A stretch of DNA of 64,000 nt, from contig JAFRTG010000027.1 of NCBI GenBank assembly GCA_017427265.1, positions 278,076 to 342,075 of the forward strand, written 5' to 3'. The stretch comes from Oscillospiraceae bacterium. Lineage in GTDB: Bacteria; Bacillota; Clostridia; Oscillospirales; Ruminococcaceae. Below, one piece after another: positions 1-8,343 of the stretch (positions are counted from its first letter, which is position 1; every line of letters starts with the position of its first letter). A model generated the notes under the pieces. The model had not been told where the DNA came from. It was given only the letters and a program-made list of their open reading frames with translations, and did not search any database. A program made the translations under genes and the position numbers.

Positions 1-237
1 GTGGTCGGGCATCTGGGCCTGACGGACAGGCGGAGCAATCTTCCAAGTCAGCTTTCCGGCGGACAGCAGCAGAGAGTATCAATCGGACGCGCACTGTACA
101 GCCATCCTGCGATTCTGCTGGCAGATGAACCGACCGGTAATCTGGACCGCAGAACCGGCGAGGAAATCATTGATCTGCTGAAAGAATCCAATCAGAAGAA
201 CAAGCAGACCCTGATTCTGATTACGCATGATGTCTGA
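1..237 (+). pseudogene. ABC transporter ATPase, C-terminal part, truncated
   Basis: This is the C-terminal half of an ABC ATPase that begins before the window. The signature LSGGQQQRVSIGRAL, a Walker B with D-loop (ILLADEPTGNLD) and the switch histidine in LILITHD are visible. These match the LolD/MacB/BceA-type exporter ATPases. The frame stops two residues after the switch histidine, at 235-237, so the usual 20-30 C-terminal residues are missing. The stop comes from the abrupt join to a kinase reading frame that overlaps it at 227. The gene is probably a remnant. An assembly join is the alternative. Confidence 0.75.
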
Positions 238-886
238 TATTTCACATCAGTTCAAAACGCCGCTTACGGCTATATCCCTGATGAATGAGCCGCTCATGAA
301 CGAATCAGTCAGCGACGAGCAGCGGCTGGAATATGCCGGAAAAATTGATGCACAGATCAGCAAGATGACATGGCTTCTCAGGAGTCTCCTGACGCTTTCT
401 CAGCTGGAAGCGGGTGTTCTGGAGATGAAACCGGAGAAAGCGGAATTAAGTGTGCTGATGACGGATTTGTCTGAGCCGCTGCTGATTATGGCGGAAGTCG
501 CAGAGGTGGAATACATTTGCAGCATTCCTGACGGAATCGTACTCCGGGCAGATGTACACTGGCTGAAAGAAGCACTTTCAAATATCATCAAAAACTGCAT
601 CGAGCATACGGATGCGGGCGGATTTGTCAAGATCACCGCCAGTCAGAATAATCTGCGCACCGCAATCGTCATAGAGGATAACGGAAGGGGCATCGAAAAA
701 GAGCATCTTCCCCATATTTTTGACAGATTCTATAAGGCAGGCAACTCATCCCATGACAGTGTGGGCATCGGCCTTGCCATGGCCAGACAGATCATCCGTG
801 TTCATGACGGAAACGTCGAGGCAGAGAGTGAAGTCGGGAAAGGGACAAAGTTCACGGTCAATCTGTATCAGAATTCCTCCGTTTGA
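227..886 (+). CDS. Sensor histidine kinase catalytic core without sensor domain
   Basis: The 219-residue protein begins right at the H-box (MMSDISHQFKTPL), followed by an N-box (NIIKNCIEHT), G1 (DNGRGI), F-box (FDRFYKA) and G2 (GIGLAMA). It therefore has HisKA and HATPase_c domains but no membrane segments, sensor or HAMP region, which full-length relatives carry upstream of the H-box. There is no convincing ribosome binding site before 227. The start lies inside the end of the truncated ABC ATPase. It is most likely the 3' half of a kinase gene whose 5' half was deleted. No response regulator partner lies beside it. Confidence 0.75.
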   Translation: MMSDISHQFKTPLTAISLMNEPLMNESVSDEQRLEYAGKIDAQISKMTWLLRSLLTLSQLEAGVLEMKPEKAELSVLMTDLSEPLLIMAEVAEVEYICSIPDGIVLRADVHWLKEALSNIIKNCIEHTDAGGFVKITASQNNLRTAIVIEDNGRGIEKEHLPHIFDRFYKAGNSSHDSVGIGLAMARQIIRVHDGNVEAESEVGKGTKFTVNLYQNSSV

Positions 887-910
887 AATGATAGAAGTAA
901 CGGGAAAATC

Positions 911-952
911 ACCGCCGTCTGCATATTGGGCAGACGGCGGTTCGCCTTTTTT
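911..952 (+). terminator. Intrinsic terminator after the truncated kinase
   Basis: A 12-bp perfect stem (911-922 with 930-941, core CCGCCGTCTGC) has a 7-nt loop and is followed by TTCGCC and a run of six T. Confidence 0.85.
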
Positions 953-1065
953 CGGCCGAATGCGGCGATTTGACTGCGCAATCTTTCATGCGGCGGACGG
1001 AATGATCCTTATTATTGAATGAACGGAACAAAATGCTGAACAGTACAAAATATCTGTTTTCCCTA

Positions 1066-1094
1066 TTGATTTTTCTTTCGTAATATGTTATAAT
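1066..1094 (+). promoter_or_regulatory. Promoter of the zinc-ribbon/TPR operon
   Basis: A -35 TTGATT (1066-1071) and -10 TATAAT (1089-1094) are separated by 17 bp. The leader to the ATG at 1200 is about 100 nt. The rest of the gene-free stretch 887-1199 holds only the upstream terminator and AT-rich sequence. Confidence 0.7.
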
Positions 1095-1199
1095 ATAATT
1101 ATAACAAATTCATTCAACGTACCACATTAAATTTAGTTGTTATTGAGACGCTTTGCATGACTTGGGATTGACTGCAATGTCACCGGAAAGGAGTAGCTT

Positions 1200-3848
1200 A
1201 TGGCAAAATTCTGCACAAACTGCGGTACTCCGCTCAAAGAGGGTGCGAAATTCTGCATCCAGTGCGGAAAACCGCTTTCCGCAGCGGTATCACCGCCTGT
1301 CCCGGATCCGGCAGAGGCTCCGGAAGTACCGGCGGTGCCTGCGGCATCGGCTCCGGCCGTGTCTGCCGAAACGCCGGATGCGCCGTCGGCGCCTGTTCAG
1401 TCCGCGCCGGCCGAAACGCCGGGCGACTCCTCAGCGGAACCGCAGGCGCAGCCGTCCGCAAAGGAGAAGAAGCCGAAGCGTGACAGGAAGAAGCAGCAGA
1501 CGAAGGCAGCAGCACCGGCTCAGCCCGCGGAGAACGGCAGGCCGCAGAGCGCGGTTCTGACTGTCGGGAGCGTGATTCTCCTTGCATGCATGGCAATGGA
1601 ATGCATGCCGTATCTGCTGAAAGCAATCCTGTTTCTCGCGCACAAGGGGCCGTTTGCGAATACCGTCAGCATCCTGCTTGATATTCTGGGGTTTGTGGCT
1701 GCGGGCGTTATTTTATATTTCGGTGCGAAACGCATCTCAAAGCAGCCAAAGCTCTCCTGCGCTATTCTGTTTCCTGCGCTATGGGGCGGCGTGCGTGCAG
1801 CAGATCTCGCACTGATGAAGGGCACGCAGATCTGGGACAGCAAGCTGACCATTGCACTCATGGCAGCAGATATTCTCGTTTTTCTGCTGTTCACGGCGAT
1901 TGCGGTCAGACCGCTCTGCGACCTGTTCTCCGGCAAGGGAGAATGCCGCAGGCGCGGTGTGTTTCCCGCATGGCTTCTTACGGTTCTCGCAGGCCTGATT
2001 CCGTATTTTCTGCCCATGCTTGCAGAGCTGACGCCGGCCGGCGATGCCCATTCTTTCTTCTCTGGCATGGGACGCAGGCTGTTCACGGCATTTCTGGAAG
2101 CAGGGCTGCTGACGCTTGCGGCAAGGCTTCAGCTGAAACATCTCGGCGAAGAGAAAAAACCCGCCTCCGGCAAGGCCATGACGCCTGCCGGCATATTCGG
2201 CACGGCGGTTGCGGTCTGCGGAGCCGTGGCCTGCTTTTACGCCGAAGGGCTGTATTCAATTCCGGATACCGTGCTCAAGGATGTCGAATTCTATCTGGTA
2301 CAGGGCGAATTCAAGGCATCTGCCGGAAATATCAATCAGCTGCTCTATCACTATGAAGCGGCTGCCGAACACATCGAAGCGTGGCGTTCGGTCTCTGGCG
2401 GCGGCAGTTATTCTGTTCCCGGCAAATTTGTCGATGACAAAATGCTCAAATATCTCTCAAAGCTCAACACATCGGCGGACAATCTCCGGAATGATCTTGT
2501 CACTTCGCTGAATGATAACGACATCGACATGTGGGGGCCGCTGATGCTGACGCGCTATCGGGAGCAGGAAAAGGGCGGCACGCTGAACGAACAGGCACAG
2601 GCGCACCGCGACGAGATCATCGCAAAATGCATTGCGGAAGGCTGCTTTACCGCGGATTATCCGCTCGCTGCCGATCTGATCGAGAATAGTTCCGAAATTG
2701 ATCGGGTCCTCGATGCCGACACCCTGATTCAGGAGAAAATCGAGATCGCGTCTGCCGTTGCAAAGGCACAGCGCGGCGAGATCAACGGCGTGGAGTCCGC
2801 GAAGAATCTGCTCTCGCTTGCAGAAAAATATCCGCAAAACATGAACCTGCAGCTGGTCGCCGGTTATATCACCTCGCAGAATCCCGTGGACAACAACGGT
2901 GCGAACTATGAACGTGCCGTCAAGGCGCTCCGGCATTACATGGAAATGTGGGAAGAGGAATACGGCGAGACTTCGACTTCCGAGCAGCGCACAGATCTGA
3001 ATCTCTCTGTTGCGGGCATCATGCAGGACATGGAACAGTATGAAGCTGCGATCCCGCTTTACGAAAAGGCTCTGCCGGAAAAGGGCGATGACTGTGATCT
3101 GCTGCAGGCACTTTCCTTCTGCTACACCGAGGCAGGCGACACGGACAAGGGCTATGAAATGAGCCGGAAGCTCTTCGGTCTGCGTCCGGATGATGTGACG
3201 GTACTGTGGAGCTACTGCATCGGCGCACTCAAGCACGGCGATACAGTCGAGGCAGTGGACGCGGTCGGAAAGCTGGCCGATCTGGTGCGCACCGATCCGG
3301 GAGACAACGCCGACAGCCGCGACGAGCTGCTGTATAATCTTGTGACCTATCTCGCACTGAATGACAGTGCTTCGTGGACAGATTATCAGTACCGCGTCTA
3401 CGACGGCGACGGGAACACCGATGAGGCAGTTCTGGCGGCACTCAGGAATAACGAATTTCTCTACGACTATGTGCGCGCCGTTTATTATGAAAAGCAGAAG
3501 AACGATCAGGAGACTGCGCTGCCGTTTGCAAAGAAAGCGCTTGCAGCACAGGAAAACTCCGGACGCTTGTGGTTCCTCAACGGCATCATCTATTTCGATT
3601 CCAAGCAGTACGACGAAGCCATCAGGGCTTATGAGCAGGCCAACCGCCTTGAAGGCAATGACCCGACGCTGATGTTTGCGCTGGCCAATGCCTATGATGC
3701 GACTGAACAGTATGCGCTGGCGCTGGAATACTGCGAAAAGGTGATGGCCTGCTACCCGAACGGCGTCGATCACAGCGAGGACAATTACGGCGTGAGTGCC
3801 CATGTTTCAGGTCTTTATACTGCCGTCAAAAGACATTTGGAGGGATGA
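1200..3848 (+). CDS. Zinc-ribbon, multi-pass membrane, TPR-repeat protein
   Basis: The 882-residue protein starts with a double-CxxC zinc ribbon (Cys 5, 8, 19, 22) on the cytoplasmic side. A Pro/Ala-rich then Lys-rich linker follows (about 28-115). Five to seven membrane segments lie between about 118 and 350. From about 380 onward there is a long alpha-helical region with TPR-like repeats, clearest near the C-terminus (YDEAIRAYEQANRLEGNDP). The start at 1200 has a good ribosome binding site (GGAAAGGAG). It is the first gene of a three-gene operon, with only 3 nt before the next ORF. The architecture suggests an envelope scaffold, but no function can be assigned. Confidence 0.85.
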   Translation: MAKFCTNCGTPLKEGAKFCIQCGKPLSAAVSPPVPDPAEAPEVPAVPAASAPAVSAETPDAPSAPVQSAPAETPGDSSAEPQAQPSAKEKKPKRDRKKQQTKAAAPAQPAENGRPQSAVLTVGSVILLACMAMECMPYLLKAILFLAHKGPFANTVSILLDILGFVAAGVILYFGAKRISKQPKLSCAILFPALWGGVRAADLALMKGTQIWDSKLTIALMAADILVFLLFTAIAVRPLCDLFSGKGECRRRGVFPAWLLTVLAGLIPYFLPMLAELTPAGDAHSFFSGMGRRLFTAFLEAGLLTLAARLQLKHLGEEKKPASGKAMTPAGIFGTAVAVCGAVACFYAEGLYSIPDTVLKDVEFYLVQGEFKASAGNINQLLYHYEAAAEHIEAWRSVSGGGSYSVPGKFVDDKMLKYLSKLNTSADNLRNDLVTSLNDNDIDMWGPLMLTRYREQEKGGTLNEQAQAHRDEIIAKCIAEGCFTADYPLAADLIENSSEIDRVLDADTLIQEKIEIASAVAKAQRGEINGVESAKNLLSLAEKYPQNMNLQLVAGYITSQNPVDNNGANYERAVKALRHYMEMWEEEYGETSTSEQRTDLNLSVAGIMQDMEQYEAAIPLYEKALPEKGDDCDLLQALSFCYTEAGDTDKGYEMSRKLFGLRPDDVTVLWSYCIGALKHGDTVEAVDAVGKLADLVRTDPGDNADSRDELLYNLVTYLALNDSASWTDYQYRVYDGDGNTDEAVLAALRNNEFLYDYVRAVYYEKQKNDQETALPFAKKALAAQENSGRLWFLNGIIYFDSKQYDEAIRAYEQANRLEGNDPTLMFALANAYDATEQYALALEYCEKVMACYPNGVDHSEDNYGVSAHVSGLYTAVKRHLEG

Positions 3849-3851
3849 ACA

Positions 3852-4673
3852 ATGATCTTGATATTCAGCACCGCAGTTTTCGTGACGGCGCTGCTCGCAG
3901 TGTTCGTCTTTCACAGCGCGGTTTTGCCGAGCCTGATAATCGCCGCTGCCGCTGCGGCAACCGGCATCGGAGAATTCCTGATCTTCCGCCGTAAGCCGAA
4001 GCTGCGCGTTTTCGGTATCCTTGCGTGTTTCGTGACAGCGGGAGCAGCCGCTCTGATTCCTGCCAGAGCTGCGCCCTTCGGCTCGGAGGATTACGGCAGA
4101 CTGTATGCAGATTATGCATCGCTGATCGAGCGGGGAAAATATGACAAAGCCGCGGCCGCACGTCAGACGCTCGAAGAAAAATACGGCATGAACGATGATA
4201 TCCGTTTTCTGGAGGGTGTTGCCGCAGTGGCGCGCAAGGATGTCAACAAGGCTGAAGAATATGCGAACGGCTTCAGCGACAAATCATCTTTGTCTTATTT
4301 CTCGCTCTGCGCGGAAACAATCAAGCTGCGCTATCCTGACATAAATGACTGTCGGAAAGCGCTCCGCGAGCTCTATGAGAATGCAGTGAAATATCACCAG
4401 ACATGGAGCGAGGCGCAGAAGCAGCTCGGCATCCTGATGTTCTATGACAAGGAGTATGACGCAGCGCGCTATCATCTCATCACCGCGGCAGAGAACAAGG
4501 ATGAGCAGGACGGCGAGATTCTCTACTACATGGGCGCTTCGTTTGTGGAGCAGGGCGACAACGAAAAGGGGCTTGCGCTGCTCAGCGAGGCATATGCCTA
4601 TGAGACGGACGAAACGGTCAAAAATGCCATTGTCTGGTATGCCGATCAGGCAGGATTGGAGGGAGAGTCATGA
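3852..4673 (+). CDS. Membrane-anchored TPR protein
   Basis: A 273-residue protein. Residues 1-75 form about three hydrophobic segments around the basic stretch RRKPKLR. The rest is helical with TPR-like character and contains repeated short pairs such as YDAARYHLITAAENKDEQDGE. It begins 3 nt after the stop of the upstream zinc-ribbon/TPR gene, and its own stop overlaps the next start (ATGA at 4670). The three products are thus almost certainly co-translated and probably act in one complex at the membrane. It resembles the C-terminal part of its upstream neighbour in organisation, so an old duplication is possible. Function unknown. Confidence 0.8.
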   Translation: MILIFSTAVFVTALLAVFVFHSAVLPSLIIAAAAAATGIGEFLIFRRKPKLRVFGILACFVTAGAAALIPARAAPFGSEDYGRLYADYASLIERGKYDKAAAARQTLEEKYGMNDDIRFLEGVAAVARKDVNKAEEYANGFSDKSSLSYFSLCAETIKLRYPDINDCRKALRELYENAVKYHQTWSEAQKQLGILMFYDKEYDAARYHLITAAENKDEQDGEILYYMGASFVEQGDNEKGLALLSEAYAYETDETVKNAIVWYADQAGLEGES

Positions 4674-6100
4674 AGCCGCACAACAGACTGAAACGACTGA
4701 CTGCGCTTTTCGTGAGCCTTTTCATGCTGGTGACGTTTTCCGCCAATGCTGTGCCGGCCTCCGCGGTCGGGGATATTTTCCAGATCGGAGACATAAAATA
4801 CCGCTGGAGCGAATCGAATCTGAACCCGGTGTACAAAGATATGAACAGGGCCGTCCAAGGGCTGGAGAAGCTCCGGGCTGCACTGAAAAATCACCGGCCG
4901 GAGCCCGGTTCACCGGGAGACGATCTGCTCAAGGATCTGAAAAAGGGCAAGGAGAAGCTGGAGGAATATGAAAGAGGAAATGTCGTTACCAAACTGCTGG
5001 AGGAAATATACAAACAAACCGGCAAAATGAAGGGCGCTGCCAAAGCCTTCAACATCTTTTCCGCCATCTGGTCGTTCTACGATATGGGTGCAAACCCAAA
5101 GGTCGGCTATGAAGACCCCGCCATGGAGTTCGGTGCGAATACCGTCCGCGGTATGTCGGCCGCATCCGGTGTGGTGCTGCCCGGTGTCGGCCCGCTTGTG
5201 ATGGGCGGAATAGAGTACCTTGTCACGAGTGAAACCGGCGTGAAATTCGGCAATTATATGTACAGAAAAAGAAAGGAATTTATAAACAGCCTGCCGCCGA
5301 ACAGTCACTTGAGAGCGGAAATGGAAGGAAATGAACTGGCACTGCAATATACCGTGAAAGGCTTAAACTGGATCGGTACAAAGAGCTGGGAAATCCAGCC
5401 GCTCTGGATGCTCTGGTATGACGTGCCGAACTACTTGCAGGAACGCGAAATGGCAAAACGGCTTGCAGAGGCGAAAAAGCGGTATCAGATGATACACGGT
5501 GTACCTTATGTCAAGGGCGCAAAGGGCGCGACAGCGCCTGCAAACAATGTCGGTGTTTACAAGCCGAATATTTACCTCTATCCTGAGGAGAAGACCGGAT
5601 TCAGCGTGATCTTTGCAAGGCCGGAGCTGCTGACCGTCAGCGATCCGCTATATGAAGCAGGATGGCAGGGAACTGCGTTCCCGGACGGCACGCTCTGTGT
5701 GGACGGCGATGCACACCGCTTCCTGTTCTATGAATCCCTTACCGATGAGCGGTATTATCAGCGGGATACGGGCTTCCTGATTCCTGCTGAAAACCGCGAG
5801 GCAGTGTTCACGGAGATTCTGACGGGCTACGGCCTGAATGCACAGGAAATTGCAGACTTCAACGAATTCTGGTGCGGAAAGCTCAACGCAGGCAGCGATT
5901 ACGCCATGTATCCGCAGCTGACGGAAACGGTTGATACCGCAATGCCGGTCACTGTGATGCCTGCGCCGGATTCCGTGCTACGCATCTGGTTTGCGTTTGC
6001 AGAGAACGAAACACCCGCCGTTTCTGCAAAGCCGCAGGCATTTGCCCGCGAGGGCTCTGTCATGGTGGAATGGGGCGGATTCTTCTTCAGCGACCAATAA
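4670..6100 (+). CDS. Secreted protein with KPNIYLYPEE C-terminal domain
   Basis: A 476-residue protein with a clear signal peptide (hydrophobic core LTALFVSLFMLVTFSA, cleavage near VPASA). The N-terminal half is helical, with a Lys/Glu-rich stretch (about 50-100) and a glycine-rich hydrophobic patch (ASGVVLPGVGPLVMGG, about 160-180). From about residue 298 to the end it carries a domain opening with KPNIYLYPEE and containing AFPDGTL. I recognise this as an uncharacterised domain common in secreted clostridial proteins. It is the third gene of the operon, and its start overlaps the preceding stop (ATGA). It may be the exported effector or partner of the two membrane TPR proteins. The function is unknown. 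Confidence 0.8.
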   Translation: MKPHNRLKRLTALFVSLFMLVTFSANAVPASAVGDIFQIGDIKYRWSESNLNPVYKDMNRAVQGLEKLRAALKNHRPEPGSPGDDLLKDLKKGKEKLEEYERGNVVTKLLEEIYKQTGKMKGAAKAFNIFSAIWSFYDMGANPKVGYEDPAMEFGANTVRGMSAASGVVLPGVGPLVMGGIEYLVTSETGVKFGNYMYRKRKEFINSLPPNSHLRAEMEGNELALQYTVKGLNWIGTKSWEIQPLWMLWYDVPNYLQEREMAKRLAEAKKRYQMIHGVPYVKGAKGATAPANNVGVYKPNIYLYPEEKTGFSVIFARPELLTVSDPLYEAGWQGTAFPDGTLCVDGDAHRFLFYESLTDERYYQRDTGFLIPAENREAVFTEILTGYGLNAQEIADFNEFWCGKLNAGSDYAMYPQLTETVDTAMPVTVMPAPDSVLRIWFAFAENETPAVSAKPQAFAREGSVMVEWGGFFFSDQ

Positions 6101-6111
6101 CGCACAGCAAA

Positions 6112-6140
6112 AGACCCGCCGGAAGCACTCCGGCGGGTCT
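6112..6140. terminator. Strong hairpin downstream of the TPR operon
   Basis: A 12-bp perfect stem (AGACCCGCCGGA / TCCGGCGGGTCT) has a 5-nt loop. It lacks a T tract. It may act with the next hairpin or protect the 3' end of the mRNA. Confidence 0.55.
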
Positions 6141-6197
6141 CAGACTGATAACATTATCCGGTGAAAGCGGGAATCGTCAAAAGGCAGTTTTCAGTCA

Positions 6198-6230
6198 GGC
6201 AGCGCAGCAGCGGTTGTGCTGCCTTTTTTT
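6198..6230 (+). terminator. Intrinsic terminator, plus strand
   Basis: A 9-bp stem GGCAGCGCA / TGTGCTGCC (one G-T pair) has an 8-nt loop and is followed by seven T (6224-6230). It ends 5 nt before the stop codon of the convergent kinase gene. Confidence 0.8.
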
Positions 6231-6234
6231 ATGC

Positions 6235-7455
6235 TCACAGTTTTACGGTAAAACCGATTATCCCGTCAGCAGCCTTCACGGCCTGAATGGTTCCCTTGTG
6301 CCGCTCAGCAATGGACTGCGCAATCGAGAGCCCGATTCCGAAACCGGAACCGGCTGTTCTGGCGGTATCCTCGCGGTAAAAGCGGTCAAACAAACGGTCA
6401 AGCTGAATGCTGTCCACGTTTTTGCAGGTGTTCGTCACGGACAGTGTCGGATGCTTTTTCAGTATCAGCGACGCATGGATTTCACCGCCTTCATCGCAGT
6501 ATTTCACCGCATTGTCAAGCAGAATCGCCGTCAGCCGCCGCAGTTCAGCTTCATCGCCGCGGAAGCGGATATCCGGTTCAATCTCTGCGGTCAGCGTCTT
6601 GCCGCACATGCCGGCAAGCTCGGTAAATTCAGAAACCGTATCGCCAACTGCTGCCGACAGATCGAATTCAGCGAAATTGTCATCTTCTTTTTCCTCGTCC
6701 ATACGGGAAAGCGTAACCAGCCGGTTGACAAGCCTGCTCATGCGTTCACCCTCGGTACGGATATCGTCCAGCCATTCGTTCTGCCCGAATTCCGATTCTG
6801 CAATATCCACATTCGTCAAAATCAGTGTCAGCGGCGTTTTCAGTTCATGGTTTGCATCGGTGATAAACTGTTTCTGCTTCCGGTAGCTTTCCTCTGCCGG
6901 ACGCAGCGCAAATTTGGAAAGCAGAACAATCAGCCCCAGAACGGCAAGGCTGCCGATTCCGAAAACGCTGACAGTTGAGCGCATAAAATCCTTTGCGGTT
7001 GCCCGGTGATTTTTTCCGCTGACAAAAACAACCTGCTGCAGACCGTCGGATTCCCGGACCTTATACCGGAAATCGCCGTACCAGCCGCGTTCCTTTCCTT
7101 TTTTGCAAACGGCATCGGCACTTTGTTCCGCATCTTCTGCGGTAATATCGGAAACAAAGGAAATATCGCTGTTCTGCACGGAACCGTCCGTATTGAATGT
7201 GACGGTGTAAAATCTTGTCGTAAAGGGCGTATCATTGTTGATGAAATCCGGCAGCGGCTTGATGGAGATCGGCGCGGCCGATTTCGGCTGCGGAAAGCTC
7301 CCGCCGTTGTCTGAGATCAGGTCGGCAAGGATGTCCAGACGGTGATTCTGCCGAACAAGATTGGTGATAAAGATCGCAGCCGTCATAATCAGAAACACCG
7401 TCAGAAATGAAACGGTGCAAATCAGAATAAAGCGCCTGCGCAGATGTTTAATCAT
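6235..7455 (-). CDS. Sensor histidine kinase
   Basis: A 406-residue membrane kinase. TM1 is at about 8-30 (FILICTVSFLTVFLIMTAAIFI), then a roughly 120-residue extracytoplasmic domain, TM2 (SLAVLGLIVLLSKFAL), an H-box (FITDANHELKTPLTLI), an N-box (LLDNAVKYC), an F-box (FDRFYRED) and G2 (GFGIGLSIA). I place the start at 7455 because it overlaps the regulator stop (ATGA) and begins MIKHLRRR directly before TM1. A longer open frame upstream is only the regulator read in another frame. It pairs with the response regulator immediately upstream and is divergent from the exporter operon, which it probably controls. Confidence 0.9.
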   Translation of the reverse strand: MIKHLRRRFILICTVSFLTVFLIMTAAIFITNLVRQNHRLDILADLISDNGGSFPQPKSAAPISIKPLPDFINNDTPFTTRFYTVTFNTDGSVQNSDISFVSDITAEDAEQSADAVCKKGKERGWYGDFRYKVRESDGLQQVVFVSGKNHRATAKDFMRSTVSVFGIGSLAVLGLIVLLSKFALRPAEESYRKQKQFITDANHELKTPLTLILTNVDIAESEFGQNEWLDDIRTEGERMSRLVNRLVTLSRMDEEKEDDNFAEFDLSAAVGDTVSEFTELAGMCGKTLTAEIEPDIRFRGDEAELRRLTAILLDNAVKYCDEGGEIHASLILKKHPTLSVTNTCKNVDSIQLDRLFDRFYREDTARTAGSGFGIGLSIAQSIAERHKGTIQAVKAADGIIGFTVKL

Positions 7456-8126
7456 GTCTGTGCCTCCAGCAGATAGCCTGCATTCCGGACAAAGCGGATT
7501 TCCGCCTTTGCACCGATGGAATGCAGTTTTTTGCGCAGATTGGAGATATGTACCCACACGACACTGGAATCCACATCGGCATCCCAGCCCCAGATATGCG
7601 ACAGGAGCTGCTCGGTTGTGACGATTGTGCCGGCGCGTTCCATCAGCATTTCCGCGATCTGATATTCCTTTGCGCTCAAAGGCTGTGCAGTTTCCCCGCA
7701 GGAAAGCGCATAGGTCGATCGGTTGAGCTGCAAGCCAAAGCATTCGAGCATATCAGGGGTAAAATTATCCTTGCGGCGCAGCATCGCACGCACACGGGCA
7801 AGCAGCTCCGCTGTGGAAAACGGCTTGGGTAGATAATCGTCTGCGCCGGCATCGAGGCCTTCCACACGCTGATAGACCTCTGTGCGCGCAGATAAAAACA
7901 TTGCAGGTGTGTTGATTCCGGCGCTGCGAAGCTGCCGCAGCACATCCAGTCCGTTCATTTCCGGCATCATAATGTCCAGAATCAGACCGTCATAATGGTT
8001 GCTTTTGGCATAGGCAAGCGCATCTGCACCGTTGGTGACACCGTCTGCCTGGAAACGGTTGCGCGCAAATACATGGAGCAGCGATTTCAGCAATCTGGTA
8101 TCGTCCTCCGCAATCAGCAGTTTCAT
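7452..8126 (-). CDS. OmpR/PhoB-family response regulator
   Basis: A 224-residue regulator. Its receiver domain has the acidic pair (EDD near the N-terminus), the phosphoacceptor Asp in GLILDIMMPEMNG and the conserved Lys in YLPKPF. The C-terminal winged helix has the SAKEYQIAEMLM and VWVHISNLRKKL motifs of the OmpR group. Its stop overlaps the start of the kinase gene. The 217-bp region to the divergent adaptor gene (8127-8343) should hold its target sites. The MacAB-like operon across that region is the likely regulated transporter, as in many Gram-positive ABC exporter/two-component pairs. Confidence 0.92.
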   Translation of the reverse strand: MKLLIAEDDTRLLKSLLHVFARNRFQADGVTNGADALAYAKSNHYDGLILDIMMPEMNGLDVLRQLRSAGINTPAMFLSARTEVYQRVEGLDAGADDYLPKPFSTAELLARVRAMLRRKDNFTPDMLECFGLQLNRSTYALSCGETAQPLSAKEYQIAEMLMERAGTIVTTEQLLSHIWGWDADVDSSVVWVHISNLRKKLHSIGAKAEIRFVRNAGYLLEAQT

Positions 8127-8343
8127 AGTGTTTCCCGTCCTTTCATCTTGATGTTCAGTACTAATATATCATATCACCCTAAAATCAAACTAAAGAACAA
8201 GTGTGAAAAATATGAAAAGCAGATGGAAATTCAGCACGTTTTTTTCATTCAGACTTCACATAAAATTTAGTGCAGATTTAGCCGCGTATGGTATCATCAT
8301 AAGCGAAGCACAAAACAACCATGAACCAAAGGATGTGGAGTAC

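Noticed and set aside
2457-3803. 448-codon open frame on the minus strand inside the zinc-ribbon/TPR gene
   Set aside because: It is exactly antisense to a well-supported gene, lacks a ribosome binding site and has low-complexity Ile/Val/Arg content typical of reverse-strand reading of GC-rich codons.
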